A DNA stretch of 51,957 nucleotides from Halobacteriovoraceae bacterium (GCA_002718735.1 PBFR01000034.1:1-51957); one strand, 5' to 3'; numbered from the stretch's first letter, positions 26,522 to 35,021 are shown. The notes: a model not told the origin generated them from the sequence alone. Program-made: numbers and translations.

Positions 26522-27943
26522 TTATAGATCCACGTTGGTCTCTAGCTTTACCACTTCACCAGAACTTAGAAGTATTGAAGCTGTGATAAGTTTTGAACCT
26601 TGACCACGCACCTTTGTGTAAAGGTAAAAGTTCCCATTTGTATTCAGAATTCTGTAATCGAAAATGTCACCACCATAAGCAACAGAAACGATTTGGTCTT
26701 TCAATTCTGGTGCGATTTCAAGATTTACGGATACTTTTGTTCTTCGTGCTCTTTTATCAACGTCAACAATCAAGGTGGACTCTTCAAAAGGAGTTGTGTC
26801 AAATTTTTCAACACTTGAATCACTACCAAGTAGTCGCTGAGTCTTGGCAAGCTGCATCCTTTGCTCCATTTGCATGGAAGTTAAGTTCCTGCTCTCTTCA
26901 AAGTACACTCTCTTTGCTCTTACAACTTCGTAGAAATCAGCAGCTCCGGCCTGGTGTAACTCAACTGATTGCTCCATGTCTTCTTTTGCATTATTCACAA
27001 TTCTTTCTTGGATTTCCAAACGCTCTTCAATTAGGTCCATTTGCTCGTAAGATAAGGCAATCTGATTTTTGATTTTGTTTTGGATCTTTAGCTTCTTTAG
27101 CTCAATCTCTTGAACCCTAGATCTTTCAATCGCCAATGATGAAGGATAACCAAAACCGATACCAGAAAAGCTTAAAAATGACCACTTAGCACCACGAACC
27201 ATATATCTAGCGCCTTCGGTCATAAAAGTGTGTGCAACTAACTCTGGTGATCGCTCAACACCTAAAGATATCGCCTGTTCAGTTGTTTCTGGCATTTCAA
27301 AATTAGAATCAGTAAGCTCCGCCAACTCAACCATATCTTTAGGAGAACGATTGAGCGCCATCATAATCCCCTCTTTTTGGATCGCCTTAGCACTTTCAAG
27401 CATGTACATTTGCTGTTGGTGTTTCATAAGATTTCTTTTATGAAAGAAAACATCTGACTCGGAACCAAGACCCATTTGAAGTCTTGTTTCGGCCATTGAT
27501 AATGCTCTTTTAAGAAGAGTTTCTTCCTCGGCCATTGACTCAAGCAGCTTTTCTTGATGCTTCACACTTATAAAATAGAGAGTAAGATCTCTAAGAATGT
27601 TAAGTTTTATAGATTCACCTACAAAGCCCTCAGCGAGTGAGAGCTCTTTACTGGCCTGATAGTAAAACCAACTAGTCGGATTTGGAGAGATCGCATACAA
27701 CAATGCATATGATGTATTCCAAAAAAACATTTGAGCAGTTAGGTTTGGTAGAAACTCACCCAAGCTATTTTTCACACTCCGCTGAGCTTGGTAGTACTTC
27801 TCATATTGAACCTTAATATCTAAATTTTCATTTAGAACCTCAGTTCGCAAATCTTGAAGGCTAAGTTTTTCTTTAGAGTAAGCGCTCAATGAGAACGTAA
27901 ACATTAACGTTAACGGTAAAATATTTTTAAACACTAAAATCAT
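26522..27943 (-). CDS. TolC-like outer membrane protein with C-terminal beta extension (copy 1)
   Basis: First gene of the seven-gene operon. 473 aa, signal peptide to about residue 23. The OEP core shows the helical pattern (LQMGLGSESDVFFHKRNL, and HQAGAADFYEVVRAKRVYFE in the second half). The C-terminal 85 or so residues form an added beta-rich domain (VSVNLEIAPELKDQIVSVAYG and following). It is paralogous to the next gene, as seen in shared stretches such as the WSFLSFSGIGFGY / WSILSFAGLGFDY pair. A TAGGAG ribosome site precedes the ATG. Confidence 0.75.
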   Translation of the reverse strand: MILVFKNILPLTLMFTFSLSAYSKEKLSLQDLRTEVLNENLDIKVQYEKYYQAQRSVKNSLGEFLPNLTAQMFFWNTSYALLYAISPNPTSWFYYQASKELSLAEGFVGESIKLNILRDLTLYFISVKHQEKLLESMAEEETLLKRALSMAETRLQMGLGSESDVFFHKRNLMKHQQQMYMLESAKAIQKEGIMMALNRSPKDMVELAELTDSNFEMPETTEQAISLGVERSPELVAHTFMTEGARYMVRGAKWSFLSFSGIGFGYPSSLAIERSRVQEIELKKLKIQNKIKNQIALSYEQMDLIEERLEIQERIVNNAKEDMEQSVELHQAGAADFYEVVRAKRVYFEESRNLTSMQMEQRMQLAKTQRLLGSDSSVEKFDTTPFEESTLIVDVDKRARRTKVSVNLEIAPELKDQIVSVAYGGDIFDYRILNTNGNFYLYTKVRGQGSKLITASILLSSGEVVKLETNVDL

Positions 27944-28216
27944 GTAAATCTCCTATGGCTAAATGATATGATTTAAAAATCAATTTCGACCGGTATAACC
28001 TACAAACTCAGCAAAAAGAATTGGACGAATCTTCTCTCCAAAAAATCTAACAAAAGTTTACCAACCTGTTTTTTCGCCTACACAAAGAAAAGTCTGTAAC
28101 AACCGATTAGATGCGGATTGAGGCATGTTTTGCCCGCTTAAGTTTTTCTAAAGGTCCAGCGTAATATCCCCTGAAGCGCGCGCACCTGCTTAAACACTTA
28201 AATAGTAGAGGTAATA
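27944..28216. other. divergent intergenic region between TolC-like operon and propeller lipoprotein
   Basis: This 273-bp stretch must hold the promoters of both divergent units. I found no sigma-54-type GG-N10-GC element in it and no secure -35/-10 pair. No small gene with a credible ribosome site was seen. Confidence 0.4.
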
Positions 28217-30805
28217 ATGCTAATAAAAAACTTAACGGCAATCCTGCTTTTAATTTTCTTGGCCACCGCATGTGATGATTCACAACTGCCGGACCCAGGA
28301 CCAATTACAGACCCAATAGATAATGGAGATGACAATACACCGGACCCAGATCCAACACCGACACCGGACCCAGATCCAACACCGACACCGGACCCAGATC
28401 CAACACCGACACCGGATCCAGATCCAACACCGACACCGGATCCAGATCCAGTACCAACACCAGACCCAGACCCAGTACCAACACCGGATCCAGATCCAAT
28501 ACCAACACCGGATCCAGATCCAGTACCAACACCGGATCCAGATCCAAGTCCAACTACTAGTGTCTACACACCAAAGGGTGTAGGTGGCGGTGGTGCAATG
28601 AGTGGTGTAGCCATCAGTCCATACAGCAACACTTGGTTTGTCGGAACAGATATGGGTACACTTTTTAGAAGTGATGATAGAGGTAGAAATTGGGTTCCAG
28701 TAAATCATTTTGAAGCTGTATTCAATTCACACCTTCCTCACGCAGTCTCCCCAGGCTTCGCTTCAGACGGGAAAACAATTTTTCACGCTTCTGCGGGTCT
28801 CAACCCATCTAGAAGTCTTGATGGCGGAAAAACGTTCACAAAAATGAACATGGGACTTAATAACAATGAAAGAGTTATTTATTGGAAAGAGGACCATAAG
28901 GATGCGAATATTATTTTTGCAGGAACAAACACAGGTCTTTTAATTTCTAAAAATAAGGGTGCGAGCTGGAGCAGAACAGCTGCTCCAAGTGCAGAAGCAA
29001 AGGGAACCTTTATTGATCACAATGGTTCAACCACAACCGTTTACCACGCGACAGGTGACAAGATTGTTAAATCTACAAACTATGGTTCAAGCTTTACTAA
29101 CCTGCACAACCCATCTCATGTGATAAGGATGTTCACAGGTGCAAGAGATTCCAATGGGGTTACTCTGGCCTACGGAGACGACAATGGTTCAAGTGCCTGC
29201 GTATGGGCAAATGCTTGGTTAGCTGAATGGGGACAAAACTCAATCAACGAAACTTATGCAAACTGTGGTTATGTTTGGGTGAAGAAGAACAACAATAGTT
29301 TTGTAAATACCAAGCAGGCCGTTGGAGACCATTTAAAAATGGCAGTAAACGACTCTAAAACCATTTACACAACTGGAGCTAAAGCATGGATTAGACAATA
29401 CGGAACACAAGTCCACATAAGTCATAACTCCGGATCCAGTTGGGACTTAGTATTAAATCAAATGGATTACGACAATCGCTATTCACCATGGCCTATGAAT
29501 AAGATTGAGTACTCTGCAGTCGCTGTTGATGTTGGTTGGTGGGATAACGGCTATGAGTCCTTCACCATCAACAACCTAAACTCTTCGGAAGTGATGGGCT
29601 CTGGATGGTTCTTCCTTCACGCTTCAACGAACAAAGGACAATACTGGCAGGCGCCATTCACAGAGTTTAAAGATAGTGGTGACCCAGTTGCAGGCAAAAA
29701 GTGGGCAACTCAAGGTGTAAATGTAATAAGCGTTTATAGATTAAAAACACATCCCAAGAACCCTAAGCTAATGTATGCAGCAAACGCAGACGTTGGTGGA
29801 TACGTAAGTGAGGACAACGGAGAAACATTTAGAATCTGTAAAGCTCAGTACAACTCAAACTATGACTACGCTTTTGACTCTAACAACCAAAACGTTGTGT
29901 TTGCCGCGAGTGGAAACTCACACGACTGGCCATTAGGTTGGCATGCAAACGCTATCGTAAATGCTGGAGGGATCTATAAGTCAACGAACAAAGGTCGTTC
30001 ATGGACTCAGCTTACACCTTCTGGAAGCTTTAATAGACAATTTCTTTCTGTAGGCTATGACGATCAGAGAAATATTGTTTACGGAGGATCTCATGGCGCG
30101 GGCATTGGAAGGTCAGTAAACGGCGGTGCTTGGACTTGGTTTAATAATGGTCTTCCTAGCGGTGACAAGATCATTCCTCAGATCACAGTTGATCCGGCCA
30201 ATGGGAATGTTTACGCTCTTGTGACTGGAAATGCACCAAGCTTCACCAACAATACTAAGACTGGAATCTACTTGTTGGATATCGCAAATGGGGCAACAAG
30301 CTGGAGACTCCTAAGAGGAAATGTAGAGTATCCACAGGATGCTTTGCAGGGATACGGCCTTTGGTACTACCCTACCTCTTTTACAGTCGATTTCTCAGAT
30401 CCAAGCAGAAGGACACTTTGGCTAACAGACTATGAAAATAATCGAAACTGGCTGATGACAGGTGTTTGGAAGTCTGAAGACGGTGGACAGAATTGGGAGA
30501 GAAAGGTTCAAATGACCCACGCAACTGGTGTTTCAATAGACCCAAGCAACCCTGATTACATTTTCGCCTCAGGCATGTATCAACTTGACGGGAACTGGGG
30601 TAATGGCGGACAATTCTTCTCCAAAGATGGCGGGGAGACTTGGAAGAAAAACATGACTCCTACTCTTCAACAAAACAGTAGACATGTTTTGGTGGATCAA
30701 ACCAACCCCAATAATGTCTTCTACACTTACTTTGGCGGTGGAATCTTAAAAGGTCCAAACCCAGCCAGAAAACCTGCAGGGTTAGACTTGCAGACAGTTA
30801 GATAA
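28217..30805 (+). CDS. surface lipoprotein: Pro/Asp repeat stalk plus Asp-box beta-propeller (GH74/sortilin-like)
   Basis: 862 aa. A lipoprotein signal peptide has its lipobox Cys at C19 (ATAC). Residues 42-113 are nine exact-length units of PDPDPxPT (x = T, V, I or S), a stiff stalk. The remaining 740 residues contain at least eight Asp-box type motifs, such as SDDRGRNW, SKNKGASW, SHNSGSSW, STNKGRSW, SEDGGQNW and SKDGGETW, the turn signature of BNR/sortilin propellers. The opening GGGGAMSG...GTDMG block resembles GH74 (xyloglucanase-type) enzymes, which have two seven-blade propellers. It may be a glycan-binding or -cleaving surface protein; the catalytic Asp pair is not certain. It starts a plus-strand unit with a GAGGT site and ends at a good terminator. 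Confidence 0.8.
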   Translation: MLIKNLTAILLLIFLATACDDSQLPDPGPITDPIDNGDDNTPDPDPTPTPDPDPTPTPDPDPTPTPDPDPTPTPDPDPVPTPDPDPVPTPDPDPIPTPDPDPVPTPDPDPSPTTSVYTPKGVGGGGAMSGVAISPYSNTWFVGTDMGTLFRSDDRGRNWVPVNHFEAVFNSHLPHAVSPGFASDGKTIFHASAGLNPSRSLDGGKTFTKMNMGLNNNERVIYWKEDHKDANIIFAGTNTGLLISKNKGASWSRTAAPSAEAKGTFIDHNGSTTTVYHATGDKIVKSTNYGSSFTNLHNPSHVIRMFTGARDSNGVTLAYGDDNGSSACVWANAWLAEWGQNSINETYANCGYVWVKKNNNSFVNTKQAVGDHLKMAVNDSKTIYTTGAKAWIRQYGTQVHISHNSGSSWDLVLNQMDYDNRYSPWPMNKIEYSAVAVDVGWWDNGYESFTINNLNSSEVMGSGWFFLHASTNKGQYWQAPFTEFKDSGDPVAGKKWATQGVNVISVYRLKTHPKNPKLMYAANADVGGYVSEDNGETFRICKAQYNSNYDYAFDSNNQNVVFAASGNSHDWPLGWHANAIVNAGGIYKSTNKGRSWTQLTPSGSFNRQFLSVGYDDQRNIVYGGSHGAGIGRSVNGGAWTWFNNGLPSGDKIIPQITVDPANGNVYALVTGNAPSFTNNTKTGIYLLDIANGATSWRLLRGNVEYPQDALQGYGLWYYPTSFTVDFSDPSRRTLWLTDYENNRNWLMTGVWKSEDGGQNWERKVQMTHATGVSIDPSNPDYIFASGMYQLDGNWGNGGQFFSKDGGETWKKNMTPTLQQNSRHVLVDQTNPNNVFYTYFGGGILKGPNPARKPAGLDLQTVR
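28340..28555 (+). repeat. nine tandem 24-bp units encoding the PDPDPxPT stalk
   Basis: 216 bp = nine 24-bp units in frame inside the propeller lipoprotein gene. The first units are close to identical at the DNA level; later ones vary in the codon for residue 6. Loss or gain of units by slippage would change stalk length without shifting the frame. The long open frames on both strands here are a by-product of the repeat. Confidence 0.9.
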
Positions 30806-30813
30806 TATCAAAT

Positions 30814-30844
30814 AGGCCTGTGGCTAAATGCCCAGGCCTTTTTT
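30814..30844 (+). terminator. rho-independent terminator after propeller lipoprotein
   Basis: The stem AGGCCTG (30814-30820) pairs with CAGGCCT (30833-30839), a 12-nt loop between them, followed by a run of six T (30839-30844). It ends the plus-strand gene and abuts the stop of the convergent BON gene. The minus strand lacks a U-tract, so it works mainly in the plus direction. Confidence 0.8.
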
Positions 30845-30845
30845 C

Positions 30846-31145
30846 CTATCTCAAATTAAGTTCGTTTTTAACTTTCTTCACGCCCTTAATTTTCCTGGCC
30901 AATTTTTCAGCAAGCTCTCTTTCTTTTTCCGACTTCACAAAGCCACTTAAAAGAACCACACCCTTATAGGTTTCAACACTTACATCTAATGCGCTCACTT
31001 CTTTATTTTGTATAAGTTCACTTTTTACTTTGGCAGTAATAGCAGCAGAGTCTATGTACTCTCCTGTACTTTCACTTTTTGCAGAACTTGAACAACCAGA
31101 GCTTAGAACTGCTAGTAATAGAATCAGAGTCTGTAGTAATTTCAT
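30846..31145 (-). CDS. BON-domain lipoprotein (OsmY-like)
   Basis: 99 aa from the ATG at 31145, which has GGAGG seven nt upstream; a GTG two codons earlier is less likely. The lipobox is LSSGC with Cys18. The mature part is one BON domain: AAITAKVKSELIQNKEVSALDVSVETYKGVV in overall pattern, then the Gly turn LLSGFVKSEKER and the final IKGVKKVKNEL strand. BON domains bind membranes or lipids and are found in periplasmic stress proteins. It lies alone, convergent with the propeller gene. Confidence 0.85.
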   Translation of the reverse strand: MKLLQTLILLLAVLSSGCSSSAKSESTGEYIDSAAITAKVKSELIQNKEVSALDVSVETYKGVVLLSGFVKSEKERELAEKLARKIKGVKKVKNELNLR

Positions 31146-31219
31146 TGACACACCTCCAAGAGTGTCCGATTATACCACACAACTGTGTCACTAAGGCACT
31201 GTAAAAGATGGTGCCTATC

Positions 31220-31233
31220 TGCCACCGGTGGCA
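31220..31233. promoter_or_regulatory. 14-bp perfect palindrome upstream of subtilase promoter
   Basis: TGCCACCGGTGGCA is a perfect palindrome about 54 bp upstream of the sigma-54-like element at 31274-31290 and in the divergent gap between the BON and subtilase genes. It could be an activator or repressor site for either gene. There is no T-tract. Confidence 0.4.
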
Positions 31234-31273
31234 ACAAGTCCTTCCTAACTGACCAAAATTATTCCAGACTTAA

Positions 31274-31290
31274 TTGGTATGCTTTATGCA
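31274..31290 (+). promoter_or_regulatory. putative sigma-54 (-24/-12) promoter
   Basis: TTGGTATGCTTTATGCA has GG (31276-31277) and GC (31288-31289) exactly 10 nt apart and keeps TTGG, A at position 6, G at position 8 and TGCA of the consensus. The predicted start near 31301 is 36 nt before the chosen ATG at 31337. It is the weakest of the three matches in the window but is well placed. Confidence 0.5.
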
Positions 31291-31336
31291 CACTTCTCAT
31301 GTAGCTGAACAAGGAATGTTCAGGACTGGAGGAATA

Positions 31337-32701
31337 ATGAAAATGATTTTCGGGCATATTGTCTCCTTGACCACACTATTGATTTTTGTTTCTTGTGGGA
31401 AAGAGTTAACTGAAGTCAACTCCGCCCCAGCGACTCAAGACCAAGCTGGAATTATCGCGGCCTGTGCCACAGTGGAGCAGGCCCGTGAATACGCATCAAC
31501 TAACAACGCACGCTTTCGCATTTTAAACTCAAAGAGAAAGTTGATTGAGTTTTATGACACTGACGTTGAGACTTTGAAAAAATCCATTCCAAATGTGAAG
31601 ACGAAGTCTAATATTGTCTATGAATACCAATTAGTTCAGAGTGCACAAACAGAAATTCAGAGTGCAGGCGACTATCAATACTATGGCCCTCACAAGCCTT
31701 ACTATCGCCAAGGCGATGTCACACGTTACTTTCCACATCTAAACCAAATTGATGCTGCAGATTTAAGTGTAATGGGTGAAGGAGTTACGATTGCAGTTGT
31801 TGATACTGGTATTCATTATAACCACCCACATATAAGTCCAAATATAAAAGTCAACACAAGAGATGGACACGGCAGTAGTGGTGATGGACGTGACAATGAT
31901 GGTAATGGATTTGTAGATGATTACGCAGGATGGGACTTTTATAATGGGGACCAATACCCAATGGATGACCATGGACATGGAACGCATGTGGCGGGTCTTG
32001 CGGCCGGTACATTTGGTGGCGTAGCTCCAAAGGCTAAAGTTCTCCCGGTCAAGGTTCTAAACTCACAAGGTCGTGGTGATTTGGCCACTATCGCAGCGGG
32101 AATCTTATACGCAATAGATATGGGTGTGGACATTATAAACCTTTCTCTTGGCGGCCCAGGTGCTGGGCAGGCAAACGCGGACATACAGGCCCTATTAGGC
32201 TCTGTTATAAGTGCTAAAGAGAACAATGTTCTACTTGTTGCTGCTGCTGGAAATGGTGGAGTGGATGGACTTGGAGATTGCAATGATGCAAATCCTGTAT
32301 ACCCTGCAAGCTTTGATCAAGAAAATATTATTTCTGTAGCAAGTGTTGATAGGTACAACTACCTTACAAGTTACTCAAACTTTGGAAGCGAGTCTGTTCA
32401 CGTTGCAGCTCCTGGCGGCGATAGCTACTTTGGAGGCCTACTGTCTTTGGGCGTTCCAAGTTGTTACGGGCCTTGTCCAGACTCTGAACAGACTTACGCT
32501 AATATGTCAGGTACATCTATGGCGGCTCCAGTTGTGGCGGGTATTGCAGCACTTGTGAAAAGTGTTAACAGAAACCTTAACTATAAAGACATAAAAAAGA
32601 TTCTAATGGAGCAAGGTGACTTCGAGGAGTCCTTGAGAGATAAAGTTAAAAGTTCAAAGGTTGTGAACGCACTAATGGCGGTAAGGGAGGCGACCAATTG
32701 A
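31337..32701 (+). CDS. subtilisin-family serine protease, lipoprotein
   Basis: 454 aa from the ATG at 31337, which has GGAGG four nt upstream and gives a lipoprotein signal peptide with Cys20 (IFVSC). A more upstream start at 31274 would lie inside the putative promoter. Residues 21-135 look like a propeptide region. The S8 catalytic triad is D156 (VVDTGIHYNH), H214 (HGHGTHVAG) and S394 (GTSMAAP), with the oxyanion N306 (AAAGN). A DGRDNDGNGFVDD stretch (183-195) resembles a calcium loop seen in this family. It is an exported, probably outer-membrane anchored endopeptidase. Immediately after its stop there is an ATG that opens only a 10-codon frame. Confidence 0.92.
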   Translation: MKMIFGHIVSLTTLLIFVSCGKELTEVNSAPATQDQAGIIAACATVEQAREYASTNNARFRILNSKRKLIEFYDTDVETLKKSIPNVKTKSNIVYEYQLVQSAQTEIQSAGDYQYYGPHKPYYRQGDVTRYFPHLNQIDAADLSVMGEGVTIAVVDTGIHYNHPHISPNIKVNTRDGHGSSGDGRDNDGNGFVDDYAGWDFYNGDQYPMDDHGHGTHVAGLAAGTFGGVAPKAKVLPVKVLNSQGRGDLATIAAGILYAIDMGVDIINLSLGGPGAGQANADIQALLGSVISAKENNVLLVAAAGNGGVDGLGDCNDANPVYPASFDQENIISVASVDRYNYLTSYSNFGSESVHVAAPGGDSYFGGLLSLGVPSCYGPCPDSEQTYANMSGTSMAAPVVAGIAALVKSVNRNLNYKDIKKILMEQGDFEESLRDKVKSSKVVNALMAVREATN

Positions 32702-32792
32702 ATGAATAAGAGCAAGGTCTTTATCTCAGTCTAAATTCCACAATTAAGAGCTCTAACAGTCTCGCCCTACTGCTGGTGTTGACTTATCTGAC

Positions 32793-33185
32793 GTGTCCTT
32801 TCGTGAGGCCCCAAAACTCACTGAAAGCATTACGACTTCCAAAGATATACTCGTGCCTGCTGGAAAGAGAGCTGCTTTTTTGGGTGAGAATAGACTTGCC
32901 TGTCTTCTAAAAGTTCATGATGTGGTTAATTTTCCAAGAAAGATCTCTTCAGGGTCTAATTTAAAGATAACAAATGCTTTATACACAGGAGACGATTTAG
33001 CTGCATATCCTTTTACCTTCGAACTTGGTGAACTTTCAGAGGTTGAAGGAATTTCCTGTATATTGGACAGTGAAGAAACTTTTGGAAAATTACGCGGTTT
33101 AAAGGAGTTCTTGGAATCAATTGGTATGACGGTTGACATTAGGACAACGCAAAAAATCATCAAAGAAGCAGTTGAGCTAAAATAG
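32793..33185 (+). CDS. hypothetical protein, 5' end uncertain, possibly truncated
   Basis: Not recognised. From a GTG at 32793 the frame gives 130 aa, but there is no ribosome site, and the protein-like sequence continues upstream (about 12 more codons) to stops at 32754 and 32745 without any start codon. A short frame MNKSKVFISV begins right after the subtilase stop, in another frame, and a third frame encodes a hydrophobic LALLLVL-TC stretch resembling a lipoprotein signal. The 5' end may have been broken by a small indel. No domain is recognisable. It is on the same strand as the subtilase, 91 nt downstream. Confidence 0.4.
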   Translation: MSFREAPKLTESITTSKDILVPAGKRAAFLGENRLACLLKVHDVVNFPRKISSGSNLKITNALYTGDDLAAYPFTFELGELSEVEGISCILDSEETFGKLRGLKEFLESIGMTVDIRTTQKIIKEAVELK

Positions 33186-33239
33186 CTAAAGCAGCGTAAC
33201 CAAAACGACAGTAGTATCGCCTCTAAACTGTTGGCCAGG

Positions 33240-34001
33240 TTACTGCCTTGAACCAATCCAACAACGGGGTCTTTTTAATGAAAAGACCCCTGCGTAAAAT
33301 GTGTCTAGTCGGCACTGTGGACTGGGGTGCCCCTCAAGTAAAAAAGGCCCCCTATCATGCTCATCAGGTGTAAAAAAGCTTATCGTTTTTCGCCATACCA
33401 CTGGGACCTGATTGTTGATAAATTGGGTTAATAGGAAGGCCGCTTCGAGTGTCCGTTTACAGATCACCACTTCATCTTCTTTTGGCGCGAAGTGTTTTTC
33501 GCAGTTCGTTTTGAATTCATGAGGAACATGCTTAAACTCAATGACATTTTCGATACGAAGAACGGGTGTGTTGTTTTTCAGATCATATGCCCAAAGTTTT
33601 CCCAAGCACTCATGACTAGAAAAGTAATCTGCCTGCCCTTCAACTGAATATTTTAATTTATGCTTTAAAGGTTCGCCACCAAAGAGATGTCCCAGTTCAT
33701 GACACATAACCAAGTCTAGTACGTCTTGACTTGCCCACTTTGCGACTTTCCAACCTGCGCCAAGATTAAAACCAATGTTTTTAGTATTTTGTTTTCGCCA
33801 AGGATGTGCGTGAAGATCGCCCAGATCATGCTTCCATAGGATTTCAAACGTACACTCTGAGTGGTTATCGCAGTAAATTTCGTTAGCAAAGAGTTCAAAT
33901 CGTTCTTTGAGTTGTTGACTCACTTGTTCATTGAGTTCCTTGGATTCAGCGTGGTTTAAGGAAACCAGCGCTAAAATTGAAAGGAAAAAAAGCTGAGTCA
34001 T
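33240..34001 (-). CDS. secreted HExxH metalloprotease-like protein
   Basis: 253 aa with a signal peptide (cleavage near residue 18, NHA). The zinc motif is HELGH (101-105) in CHELGHLFGG, with a probable third ligand E121 in the VEGQADYF block (120-127), giving a gluzincin-like arrangement with D125. There are eight cysteines in the mature protein (for example 44, 50, 100 and 131), in line with an exported enzyme. It follows the S1 protease gene by 26 nt on the same strand. The family is not assigned beyond this; substrate unknown. Confidence 0.72.
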   Translation of the reverse strand: MTQLFFLSILALVSLNHAESKELNEQVSQQLKERFELFANEIYCDNHSECTFEILWKHDLGDLHAHPWRKQNTKNIGFNLGAGWKVAKWASQDVLDLVMCHELGHLFGGEPLKHKLKYSVEGQADYFSSHECLGKLWAYDLKNNTPVLRIENVIEFKHVPHEFKTNCEKHFAPKEDEVVICKRTLEAAFLLTQFINNQVPVVWRKTISFFTPDEHDRGPFLLEGHPSPQCRLDTFYAGVFSLKRPRCWIGSRQ

Positions 34002-34027
34002 AATGCAGTCATTCTTAATCTTATAAA

Positions 34028-34948
34028 TTATGGAAGATACTTCAGAAGTCTTGTAATTCGTGTGGCGTGCTCGCCTTGCCCTTCAAACTCAGGATCGTCA
34101 ATTTCACAGTTCTTACCGTCTTGTTCACAGCGATTAACTCTTTGACAATACTTTCCTTCAAATTCACCGTCGACATAGTCAGTTCTTCCTCTAACAAGAA
34201 TGCCTTCAACCTCTAAAGTTTCGCTATTAAATACTGGTGAGCCTGAATTGCCGTGAAAAGTGTCAAGGCTGACTGTGAAAAACTCTTTCTCATCATTGCT
34301 AACTACGGATCCTTTATCAGTATATTTCAAAGGAAGGCCTGATGGGTGTCCCACAGTAAATAAACGCATCTTCTTTTTTACTTGTCCTACTCTTCTTATT
34401 TTTAGAGGAAGTCTTCCTTCCACTTCTCTATCCAACCTTACCAATGCGTAATCATTCATCCCTCTATAGTCAGCAACAATTACTTCTTTACACTTATAAA
34501 TCTTATTAACAGAAAGACCTCTAGTTTTTACCTTTCCACCCTTGGTCTTATAATCAAAAACCCAAGCATACTTTGTACAAAGACGCGTCTCTTCATTTTT
34601 AATTATTTCATCAGTGTTCATTACACAGTGGGCGGCAGTCGCTAAAAGATCAGGCCCTACAAGAAAGCCTGTGCAGTCTGGTAGAGACTTCTGATTTGCG
34701 AATTTTTCGTCGCTGCACACATTTTCTGTCCATGGATCGGAAAGCTTGGGAGTATGTCCATAGTTAAAAGTGTCACCATGGATTAAAATATTAGCGTTCG
34801 AAACTCTCCCTGCAATAGAATGTGATAGAAGTTTAATTTGGGGATTAATAATATGTTCTACGTCTATTCTATTATCATCTCCATAGATGACTCTTGGAGC
34901 GGCGTAGGCGGTTGATGTTAAAATAAAAAGTGCTAGTAATGTTCTCAT
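34028..34948 (-). CDS. secreted trypsin-like serine protease (S1, glutamyl-endopeptidase-like)
   Basis: 306 aa with a signal peptide ending AYA-A at residue 16-17. The chymotrypsin-fold triad is visible: H107 (TAAHC), D166 (NDYALVRLD) and S235 in FHGNSGSPVF. The GNSGSPVF form, rather than GDSGGP, is typical of S1B proteases such as V8/glutamyl endopeptidases. It heads a two-gene unit with the HExxH protein downstream. A GGGAG-type ribosome site (AGGGAGATCT) precedes the ATG. Confidence 0.88.
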   Translation of the reverse strand: MRTLLALFILTSTAYAAPRVIYGDDNRIDVEHIINPQIKLLSHSIAGRVSNANILIHGDTFNYGHTPKLSDPWTENVCSDEKFANQKSLPDCTGFLVGPDLLATAAHCVMNTDEIIKNEETRLCTKYAWVFDYKTKGGKVKTRGLSVNKIYKCKEVIVADYRGMNDYALVRLDREVEGRLPLKIRRVGQVKKKMRLFTVGHPSGLPLKYTDKGSVVSNDEKEFFTVSLDTFHGNSGSPVFNSETLEVEGILVRGRTDYVDGEFEGKYCQRVNRCEQDGKNCEIDDPEFEGQGEHATRITRLLKYLP

Positions 34949-35021
34949 AGATCTCCCTAAAGAGTTTTTATAAGAAACTTAATACTTTAGCAATTCAATC
35001 AACTTAACTTTTTCTTTCTTT

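Noticed and set aside
28340..28555. Regular 24-bp repeats that might look like a CRISPR array, and long open frames on both strands
   Set aside because: The units are contiguous, without spacers, and code in frame for PDPDPxPT in a lipoprotein. The opposite-strand frames follow from the repeat composition.
31274..31336. Upstream extension of the subtilase reading frame
   Set aside because: It overlaps the putative promoter, lacks a ribosome site and would place 21 residues before the lipoprotein signal; the ATG at 31337 has GGAGG.
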